A stretch of DNA of 12,185 nt. Source: Chloroflexota bacterium (GTDB taxonomy: Bacteria > Chloroflexota > Anaerolineae > Caldilineales > Caldilineaceae). The DNA is taken from positions 1 to 12,185 of the forward strand of contig QEUY01000030.1 of NCBI GenBank assembly GCA_003577365.1, written 5' to 3'. Below, piece after piece: positions 1 to 5,539 of the stretch. A program made the translations under genes and the position numbers. Each line of letters begins with the position of its first letter. The stretch's first letter is position 1. The notes beneath the pieces were generated by a model. The model searched no databases, had not been told where the DNA came from, and saw only the letters and a program-made list of their open reading frames with translations.

Positions 1-43
1 GCAGGTCTCCAGAGCGAGAACAAGTGGGGCGGGGCCTGGCGGC

Positions 44-925
44 CTAGCCGGGCGCGGGCGAGCCGGGGGCGCCGGCCAGCGTTACCTGGCGGGCGATATC
101 GGCAAAGCCCGCCGCCAGCCCAGTGTAGAGCGCTTCGTCGGTCGTGAAGGTGAGCACGGCCAGGTGCGTCAAGTCGTCCAGATAAAAGGCGATCTGTAGC
201 CCGGCGACGGGGCGGGCGGCGGCGGTGCGGTATTCGATCACCGCCACGGGCAGACCGTCGGCGCGCAGCGCATCGTCCAGGCGCGCGGCCTGCACCTCGG
301 TGTTGGCGATGGCGTTCAGTTCCGCCGCGGTCGCCGCCAGATATTGATCCAGCGTCAGCCCGCGGCCTGCCAGCACGCTCACGGTCAACTGCGCTTGGGG
401 CGCGCCCCCCGCGCCTGCTGCGGGCAGGACGGCGACCAGTTCCAGAGCTTCGGCCAGGTCATCGACCAGCGGCGGGTCCGCCTCGTCTTTGTGCGCCTCA
501 CGCGTGTGCGTTTGCGCATTGGGCGCTGCGGGCGTCTGCAGAACGTTGGAGAGCGCCTCTTCGATGTTCAGCGCGGTGGTGGGCATCCCCACCCAGCAGC
601 AGGGCAGCGTCACCGTGTAGCCGTGGCGGGGGCTGACAAAGACCACCGGCCCAGCGCCGCGCGGCGCGGTCTCTGCGACGGCGGCATCCGGCGGGGGAGA
701 CGTGGCAGCCGCGCGCGCTGTGACGGGGGCGGGGGGCGCTGCGGCCACAGTGGCTGTCGCCGCGGCCGGTGCAGGGGCGCGGTGCGTGCAGCCCGCGCAG
801 ACCAGCAGCACGCACAGCCCCAGCAGCGCCTGCCGCCACAGCCCGCGCCAGGCCGGGCCGTCGGCATGAGGATGGCCGCGGCGCGCCGGATCGGAGTGAA
901 GGATCACAGCACCGCCGATGGACAT
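44..925 (-). CDS. Putative lipoprotein with PsbP/Mog1-like domain
   Basis: Unrecognised protein of 293 residues with a lipoprotein-type signal. A hydrophobic stretch near residues 33-43 is followed by VCAGC, so Cys46 is the likely lipidated residue. The lipobox is imperfect because Cys stands at -3 where Leu is usual. Residues 47-85 are an Ala/Pro/Thr-rich linker. The rest opens with a stretch like a PsbP or Mog1 fold (SPRHGYTVTLP then CCW) and ends with VLTFTTDEALYTGLAAGF, which resembles the closing strand and helix of that fold. The fold call is inference. An acidic and His-containing insert (THTREAHKDEAD) sits near the middle. The ATG at 925 is used here. A GTG at 907 overlaps the nth stop codon as GTGA and would couple translation to nth, so it is a real alternative (287 residues). 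Neither start has a good ribosome binding site. It is the last gene of the leftward operon. Confidence 0.72.
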   Translation of the reverse strand: MSIGGAVILHSDPARRGHPHADGPAWRGLWRQALLGLCVLLVCAGCTHRAPAPAAATATVAAAPPAPVTARAAATSPPPDAAVAETAPRGAGPVVFVSPRHGYTVTLPCCWVGMPTTALNIEEALSNVLQTPAAPNAQTHTREAHKDEADPPLVDDLAEALELVAVLPAAGAGGAPQAQLTVSVLAGRGLTLDQYLAATAAELNAIANTEVQAARLDDALRADGLPVAVIEYRTAAARPVAGLQIAFYLDDLTHLAVLTFTTDEALYTGLAAGFADIARQVTLAGAPGSPAPG

Positions 926-1602
926 AGATGGCTGATCACACACCCTGGGCAGTTTGGTTTGCGCGCCGAACAGACGCGCCGCCCGTGGAAGATAAGCAAG
1001 TGCGACAGCGCGACCCATTCCGCGCGCGGGGCCAGCGCCATCAGGTCGCGCTCGATCTTTTCGGGCGTGGTTTCAGTCGTCAGCCCCAGCCGCCCGGCCA
1101 GCCGCTTGACATGCGTATCCACGACCACGCCCTCGGCGATGCCAAAGGCGTTGCCCAGCACGACATTGGCCGTCTTGCGCGCCACGCCGCCCAGCGTCAA
1201 CAGGTCGTCCATCTCTGCCGGCACCTCGCCGCCGTAGACCTCCACCAGCCGCCGCGCTGCGTTTTGGATGTTTTTGGCCTTGTTGCGATAGAAGCCGGTT
1301 GAATAGATGATCTCCTCCACCTCGGCGCTGTCGGCCTCGGCCAAGGCGCGCGCATCGGGAAAGCGCGCAAAGAGGGTGGGCGTGACCTGGTTTACCCGTT
1401 CGTCGGTACACTGCGCCGACAAAATGGTGGCGACCAGCAGTTGTAGCGGGCCGTCGAAATCCAATTCGCAGCGGGCATCGGGATATTCGGCGTGCAGCAG
1501 GCGCAGAATTTCGGGCATGCGTGCCGCTGCCGGCGACTGCGCGGTCAGCGCCGCCGGGCTGGGGGCCGGGTCAGAGTTCGGGACAGAGTTCGGGTCAGAC
1601 AT
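904..1602 (-). CDS. nth: Endonuclease III (DNA glycosylase/AP lyase)
   Basis: Base-excision repair enzyme that removes oxidised pyrimidines and cleaves the abasic site. The 232-residue product has the full family signature. The helix-hairpin-helix stretch LLTLGGVARKTANVVL (134-149) carries the catalytic Lys143. VVDTH (160-164) carries the catalytic Asp162. Four cysteines at 211, 218, 221 and 227 have the exact C-X6-C-X2-C-X5-C spacing of the [4Fe-4S] cluster. LLVATILSAQCTDERVN (55-71) is also typical. The first 28 residues are a Ser/Pro/Ala-rich extension not found in E. coli Nth, partly coded by a 12-bp repeat. A second ATG at 1518 (Met29) would give a core-length protein, but neither ATG has a clear ribosome binding site. 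It starts 35 bp after the phosphoribosyltransferase stop and overlaps the lipoprotein gene, so it is probably transcribed within the operon. Confidence 0.95.
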   Translation of the reverse strand: MSDPNSVPNSDPAPSPAALTAQSPAAARMPEILRLLHAEYPDARCELDFDGPLQLLVATILSAQCTDERVNQVTPTLFARFPDARALAEADSAEVEEIIYSTGFYRNKAKNIQNAARRLVEVYGGEVPAEMDDLLTLGGVARKTANVVLGNAFGIAEGVVVDTHVKRLAGRLGLTTETTPEKIERDLMALAPRAEWVALSHLLIFHGRRVCSARKPNCPGCVISHLCPSAVL

Positions 1603-1603
1603 G
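1568..1603 (-). repeat. 12-bp in-frame tandem repeat at the nth 5' end
   Basis: On the plus strand two units read gggtcagagttc and gggacagagttc (1568-1591), one mismatch apart. A partial third unit, gggtcagacatg, runs into the start codon. The unit is a multiple of three and codes the repeated Ser-Asp/Val-Pro-Asn of the Nth N-terminal extension, so a change in copy number would not break the frame. Confidence 0.7.
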
Positions 1604-1637
1604 GGCCTAACGTTCTAGACTCTGGCGTGAGCGGGCG

Positions 1638-2144
1638 CTAGGAGAGCGGCATCACCGGGTGGGCCAGAATACGATAGTCGGAATCGTCGATGCGCTGCCA
1701 GGGATAGTGGACAAAGTCCTCGGTGATCTCGGCGTAATAGTCCGGCGCATCTTCGGGGAAATAGCTGCTGCTTTTCTTCCAGTGGATGACGGCCAGTTCG
1801 GGATAGCCGCCTGCGGTCTCGATGCGGCCTTTGACCGCCATGATCGTGCGGCCCTGATACCACAGGTTATCCACGACCAAAATCTTGCGCCCTTGCAGCA
1901 GCGTGTCGGAAGGGAACTGCAAAAAGCGCGGCCAACTCAGCTTGGTGCGCTGGCTGGGGTCTTCGGGAAAGAGCACCGCCGCAGTCAGCACATCCTTCAT
2001 GCTGAGCGCCTCGGCGATCATGCCGCCGGGGATGATCCCGCCGCGCGTGATCGCCAGGATGGCGTCATAGGGGGTGTTGAGCTTGAAGATCAGGCTGCTG
2101 ACCAGTTCTTCGAGCTCGTGCCAGGTCAGATAGACATGCTTCAT
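1638..2144 (-). CDS. Purine phosphoribosyltransferase-like protein (Gpt/COG2236 type)
   Basis: A 168-residue protein of the type I phosphoribosyltransferase fold, which joins a purine base to PRPP. It begins like Gpt and COG2236 proteins (YLTWHELEELV, 5-15), followed by AITRGGIIPG (31-40). The PRPP loop is ILVVDNLWYQGRT (88-100). PDYYAEITEDFVHYPWQ (134-150) matches the purine-specific hood region of Gpt-like enzymes, where the Tyr-Pro-Trp segment contacts the base. The PRPP loop is divergent: the usual Asp-Asp pair is Asp92-Asn93, and the usual Thr-Gly is Gln97-Gly98. Substrate is therefore uncertain (xanthine, guanine or hypoxanthine), and reduced or altered activity is possible. AAGGA (2152-2156) lies 7 bp before the ATG. 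The gene follows the nuclease by 69 bp and precedes nth by 35 bp. Confidence 0.85.
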   Translation of the reverse strand: MKHVYLTWHELEELVSSLIFKLNTPYDAILAITRGGIIPGGMIAEALSMKDVLTAAVLFPEDPSQRTKLSWPRFLQFPSDTLLQGRKILVVDNLWYQGRTIMAVKGRIETAGGYPELAVIHWKKSSSYFPEDAPDYYAEITEDFVHYPWQRIDDSDYRILAHPVMPLS

Positions 2145-2213
2145 AGAGGCATCCTTATAACTGCCATAAGAACGATCACAATCGCTGCGGACCTACAGAC
2201 GGCGTGAGATGCG

Positions 2214-4358
2214 TCATGGCTGGGCCGGCTGCGCCGGGGCGAGCGACTGCACGGCTAGATTGGGCGTGACCAGCGCCAGCGCGGCCGCGGCGCGCGCCGT
2301 GCGGTGATACACCTGGGGGCTGGGAGCCGGCTGATAGCCTGGCGCAGCCTGCCAGGTCAGCGTGGCAGGCGTCACCTGCACGCCGGGCGGCGCATGAAAG
2401 CGCAAGGTCAGCGTGTCGACCGGCAGCCCCCACAGCCGGTATTCGCCGGCGGCGTCGCTGACGCTTGCCGCCACACGCACCCCACCGGCGCTGATCGCTT
2501 CCACGGCAATCTGGGCAAAGCCCAGGTTCCCGCCGGCAGACGCGGCCCCGCCGGGGCGGATACGCAGCAGGATCGGGTCGTGGTCGCTGCCGCGCACTGG
2601 CCCGCGGCCCGTCGCAAAATCGGCGTTGAGATGCAGCACCTGCACCGCGGCCACCTGCGGCCCCAGGTTGGCGCTCAGCAACAGATGATCCAACACCTGA
2701 GCCGCACCGTTATAAATATAGGTGTAGCGATCCAGTGCAGGCAAATACGCGAGGGCGTGCAGCAGCGGCGGCTTTACGCTTTGCATCAGCGCCCGCACCG
2801 GCGGCGAATCGAAATAATCGTTGAGATCGCCCGCCACGACGACCTGCGCCGCCGGGTCGGCCTGCGCCAACGTTTGCACCAGGCCGGCCACATGCTTGGC
2901 CTGGGCCAAGCGGCGCACGGCGTTGACCGCCTCATCGCCCGCTTTGCTCTTCCAATGGTTGCCGATCACCCACAGCGCCGCCGTCCCTCCCGGCCAGTCA
3001 CCGCTGACCTGGAGCTGCGCCACCAGCGGCGGGCGGGCGAACAGCGGGTATAGCCCTGCGGCGCAGACGCCGGGGTCCTGCACGCCGTAATCCTGCGCCG
3101 AGCAGCCCTGAGCGAGTGTGGCGGCCACCACTTGCACCCGCCCGCGCCGCGTCAGGAGGCTGTTGGTCAGCGGGAAGTCGCTATCCGCCGACGCCGGCCC
3201 CCACAGGGCGGTGGCGGCGTAGTCCAGCCCATGCACATCGGCCAAATGCGCGGCCAGCGCCGCGGCGTCGCCGGGCGTGCCCGTCTCTTGCAGGGCGATG
3301 ATCGTGCAGCCCTGCAACATCTGCGCCAGGGTCTGGCCGCGCTGGGCCAGGGCGGCGGCGTAGGCCGCGGCGTCGGGCAGTTGGGCCTGGCCGCGGCCCA
3401 GCCCGTTGAGGTTATAGCTGCACAGCGTATATTCGTCGGCAGCGGCGGGGGCCACGGGCAGCGGCGGCGCGACCTGGCCGGTGACCGTCAGCGGCTGGCC
3501 GGGCAGCGGCAGCACCTGCACCTTGCCAAAGGCATAGTCGACCACGGCCAGCAGGCCTGGCGGGCCGGTCACCACCTGGCCGAAGCTCGCCTCCGGCAGA
3601 TCCGCGCCCAGGCGGTTGTTGACGTAGGTGAGCAGGGCCGCGGCCTCCGGCTGGTCGTGCCACAGATGGCCGGGGCGCAGCACGCGTTCCCAGGCCGCGG
3701 GCAGCAGCGCCAGTTCCCTTTCGCCCTCGGCATAGTGGCGCGTGGGGCCATGCACTGCCCCGGCCAAGCGCGGGAGGCGGACCAGCATCCCCTCCCACGG
3801 CTCCAGCGCCAGCGTGGGCGAGACGCCCAGGCGGGCCGCGGGCAGCTCCACAGGCGTCAGCGCGCCGCCGCAGCCGGTCGCCGGGAGGATAGCGGCGGCG
3901 CGCGTCAGTTCCGTCTTGGCATAGAACTCAGTCACCAGCCCGTCGACCACCTGTACGCACTGGCCGGGTGTGACTTCGGGCCGTGCCCAGGTGTAGACAA
4001 ACAGGGCATCGCTGGTGATGGGGTCGCCGTCGCCGGCGGGGTCTTGCATAAAAAAGCCGTCGACGGTCACCCCGCTGACCAGGCCGCGCGCCGTCACCCG
4101 CGTGCCTTGCAGCGGCGAGGCCTCGCCGCTGCCCTGAATGGCGTAGAGGGGCGTCAGGGGGGCGTCGACGGCAGCCTGGGTGTACAGCGGCGCACCGGCC
4201 AGGCTGATCACCGCTAGGGCGAGGGCAAAGGTGCAGAGGGCCAGCCGCCGTCTATCCTTGCGGGGCGCGCCCGCCGTGGCGCGGCGTGTGAAAAACGCCA
4301 GCGCAAGGTCCAGCGCATCCTGCGCTGTGGTGTGGATGGGGTGAAGGCCAAAGCTCAA
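2214..4358 (-). CDS. Secreted EEP-fold nuclease (ExeM/NucH-like, COG2374)
   Basis: A 714-residue protein of the predicted extracellular nuclease family, expected to cut DNA or RNA outside the membrane using a divalent metal. One hydrophobic segment (about 39-57) after a basic run acts as signal peptide or anchor. Residues 70-150 look like the OB-fold domain common in this family (IQGSGEASPLQGTRV, then GFFMQDPAGDGDPITSDALFV). The endonuclease/exonuclease/phosphatase domain spans about 309-600 with the expected motifs: YNLNGL (Asn316), ALQETG (Glu358), GNHWKSK (His468), AGDLNDY (Asp511, Asn513) and SDHDP (Asp592, His593). About 615-665 is a beta-rich segment (SDAAGEYRLWGLP) resembling SdrD_B or carboxypeptidase-regulatory domains. 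There is no C-terminal anchor. The start is TTG: no ATG or GTG lies between the upstream in-frame stop and the signal segment, and a promoter sits 44 bp upstream. The n-region is unusually long, about 38 residues. First gene of the operon. Confidence 0.88.
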   Translation of the reverse strand: MSFGLHPIHTTAQDALDLALAFFTRRATAGAPRKDRRRLALCTFALALAVISLAGAPLYTQAAVDAPLTPLYAIQGSGEASPLQGTRVTARGLVSGVTVDGFFMQDPAGDGDPITSDALFVYTWARPEVTPGQCVQVVDGLVTEFYAKTELTRAAAILPATGCGGALTPVELPAARLGVSPTLALEPWEGMLVRLPRLAGAVHGPTRHYAEGERELALLPAAWERVLRPGHLWHDQPEAAALLTYVNNRLGADLPEASFGQVVTGPPGLLAVVDYAFGKVQVLPLPGQPLTVTGQVAPPLPVAPAAADEYTLCSYNLNGLGRGQAQLPDAAAYAAALAQRGQTLAQMLQGCTIIALQETGTPGDAAALAAHLADVHGLDYAATALWGPASADSDFPLTNSLLTRRGRVQVVAATLAQGCSAQDYGVQDPGVCAAGLYPLFARPPLVAQLQVSGDWPGGTAALWVIGNHWKSKAGDEAVNAVRRLAQAKHVAGLVQTLAQADPAAQVVVAGDLNDYFDSPPVRALMQSVKPPLLHALAYLPALDRYTYIYNGAAQVLDHLLLSANLGPQVAAVQVLHLNADFATGRGPVRGSDHDPILLRIRPGGAASAGGNLGFAQIAVEAISAGGVRVAASVSDAAGEYRLWGLPVDTLTLRFHAPPGVQVTPATLTWQAAPGYQPAPSPQVYHRTARAAAALALVTPNLAVQSLAPAQPAQP

Positions 4359-4402
4359 GGCAAACTCGGCGTGCGTCGACAGGCGGCCAGGTGAACGATT
4401 GA

Positions 4403-4431
4403 ATTGTACACACCCGCGGGGCCGCGGTCAA
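4403..4431 (-). promoter_or_regulatory. Sigma70-type promoter of the nuclease-prt-nth-lipoprotein operon
   Basis: Reading leftwards, TTGACC (4426-4431) and TACAAT (4403-4408) are separated by exactly 17 bp. Each hexamer is one base from consensus. A start of transcription near 4396 would leave a leader of about 38 nt before the TTG codon. This AT-containing -10 stands out in a GC-rich region. Confidence 0.75.
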
Positions 4432-4637
4432 ACAGAAACGTTTTGCCCCCGGCGATCCTGGGCGTGCGTATCTGCCCGATGCGACAGGCGTCAATAGAAG
4501 AGGGTCGACATAAGGGGGCCGGCCTAAGCGGCGACAAGCCAGGGCGCGCCGCTGATTGGCTCCCGGCGCAGGCACGGCCCGCGGCGCAAGGCGATTTGTT
4601 TTGCGAGATTCGATCCGGATACACAAGAAATGGAGGA

Positions 4638-4666
4638 TTTTCAACCATCTGCGCTGTTGTTATACT
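4638..4666 (+). promoter_or_regulatory. Likely promoter of the 236-residue gene
   Basis: TTTTCA (4638-4643) and TATACT (4661-4666) are 17 bp apart, matching 4 of 6 and 5 of 6 consensus bases. Transcription would start near 4673 and give a 67-nt leader carrying the 9-bp repeat and the AGGAGG site. Confidence 0.55.
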
Positions 4667-4701
4667 ATCGCCGGACGGTTTGTGGTTCCCCGCTATCGCG
4701 C

Positions 4702-4719
4702 GTCAATTGGGTCAATTGG
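4702..4719 (+). repeat. Perfect 9-bp tandem repeat, two copies
   Basis: The unit gtcaattgg occurs twice with no spacer. Each copy contains the palindrome CAATTG. The pair lies between the predicted transcription start and the ribosome binding site of the 4740 gene, so it could be a repressor site or a leader element. Confidence 0.75.
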
Positions 4720-4726
4720 ATCGGAC

Positions 4727-4732
4727 AGGAGG
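4727..4732 (+). promoter_or_regulatory. Ribosome binding site that sets the start at 4740
   Basis: A perfect AGGAGG lies 7 bp before the ATG at 4740. The frame is open back to 4404, but no other start in it has such a site. A second ATG at 4735 is out of frame. Confidence 0.9.
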
Positions 4733-4739
4733 GTATGCT

Positions 4740-5450
4740 ATGGACGAGACGACCGGCATGGCCGAGTTTGTGGGGATCGGGGAAGTGGCCGAGACAACCA
4801 CCCATCTGCTGGCGCTCAACCTGAGCTACACCGCCCATCACGGCTCCCCGACCGGCAGCCGCCCCAAAGGGGCCGACCGGGTAGAGCAGCTCGTCTTGCA
4901 GCAGGCGCGCGCCTATCTACAGCAGGTGCGCGAAGGGTTTATGCTGAGCGTGCGCGCCGCGCCCTCGACTCAAGTGGCCGAACTGCGCTTTTTGCTCGAC
5001 CGCGTGATGACCGACTGGGCGCAGCTCAGCCATGAGTTGGGGCTGGAGGAGGGCGGGGAGAGCGCCGCTTTCCCGCCTGAAGAAGGGCTGCCGCAGCGGG
5101 TGGAGCGGGTGCGCCATCAACTGCTGGCCTTTGGCATGGCAGTGGTGGCCCTGGGCCAACTGCCGCGCCTGCCTGCCCAGCAGATCACCTTTCCGCACAG
5201 CTACGGCCAACCCCCAACCTACAGCGATATCCCCGTGCCCAGCACGCCGGGCGAGATGCTCTGGCGCATCGAGGAGTTAGAGCAGACGGTGTGGCGCATC
5301 ATGTCGGATGACCTGCGCGACCTGGTGCAGCGGCGCTACGGCTCCTTGCGCCGCACCTACGGCTTTTTCGAGGCCAGTGCCTGGATCGCGGCCAAGGAAT
5401 CTGAGCGGTTTGGCATCAAAAAGCGCAAGCCGCTGCGCCCTGCTTTCTGA
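4740..5450 (+). CDS. Conserved-looking hypothetical protein, 236 residues
   Basis: I do not recognise this family. The protein appears cytoplasmic, with no signal peptide, no membrane segment and no cysteine. It seems largely helical in two parts. Residues 45-100 include VEQLVLQQARAYLQQVREGF and VAELRFLLDRVMTDWAQLSHELG. A Pro-rich linker (about 143-173) follows, then MLWRIEELEQTVWRIMSDDLRDLVQRR. The tail is basic (KKRKPLR). Four tryptophans are spread along it. The start is set by the AGGAGG at 4727-4732. The gene has its own predicted promoter and ends 89 bp before the subtilase, with the same orientation. Co-transcription with the protease is possible, but the gap is long enough for a separate promoter. 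Confidence 0.85.
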   Translation: MDETTGMAEFVGIGEVAETTTHLLALNLSYTAHHGSPTGSRPKGADRVEQLVLQQARAYLQQVREGFMLSVRAAPSTQVAELRFLLDRVMTDWAQLSHELGLEEGGESAAFPPEEGLPQRVERVRHQLLAFGMAVVALGQLPRLPAQQITFPHSYGQPPTYSDIPVPSTPGEMLWRIEELEQTVWRIMSDDLRDLVQRRYGSLRRTYGFFEASAWIAAKESERFGIKKRKPLRPAF

Positions 5451-5482
5451 CGGCCACACCCACCCGATCTTCACTGCCCACG

Positions 5483-5510
5483 CCAAAGAAACTCACACCA
5501 AAGAAGCTCA
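5483..5510 (+). repeat. 13-bp direct repeat upstream of the protease
   Basis: ccaaagaaactca (5483-5495) and ccaaagaagctca (5498-5510) differ at one base and have a 15-bp period. They sit in the 89-bp gap before the protease, 15 bp ahead of its ribosome binding site. The role is unknown. I found no convincing -35/-10 pair in this gap. Confidence 0.55.
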
Positions 5511-5539
5511 GGTCAGCAAACTGTAAGGAGCAGATCCCA

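Larger units (their letters stand above)
4359..4739. other. Divergent intergenic region, 381 bp
   Basis: This gap separates the leftward nuclease operon from the rightward hypothetical gene. It holds one promoter for each direction (4403-4431 and 4638-4666), a 9-bp tandem repeat (4702-4719) and a strong ribosome binding site (4727-4732). Between the two promoters, 4432-4637, I see nothing convincing. The open frame running through it has no start signal and reads as a chance extension of the 4740 gene. Confidence 0.6.

Noticed and set aside
344..1237. 297-codon plus-strand open frame across the lipoprotein and nth genes
   Set aside because: Arg/Gly/Cys-rich low-complexity product with no ribosome binding site, opposite two supported genes.
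2150..2184. Internal promoter TTGTGA, 16 bp, TATAAG before the phosphoribosyltransferase gene
   Set aside because: The -10 would overlap the AAGGA ribosome binding site and give an almost leaderless transcript, which conflicts with the clear site. Kept only as a remote possibility.
3132..4217. 361-codon plus-strand open frame opposite the secreted nuclease
   Set aside because: It lies wholly antisense to a gene with clear catalytic motifs. Its product is Gln/Arg/Gly/His-rich with no recognisable domain, as expected of a high-GC shadow frame.
4605..4625. T-arm-like sequence attcgatccgg suggesting a tRNA
   Set aside because: No flanking stem, anticodon arm or acceptor stem could be drawn around it.
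4404..4739. Upstream extension of the 236-residue gene
   Set aside because: The frame is open but passes through two promoters and has no start signal; AGGAGG fixes the start at 4740.
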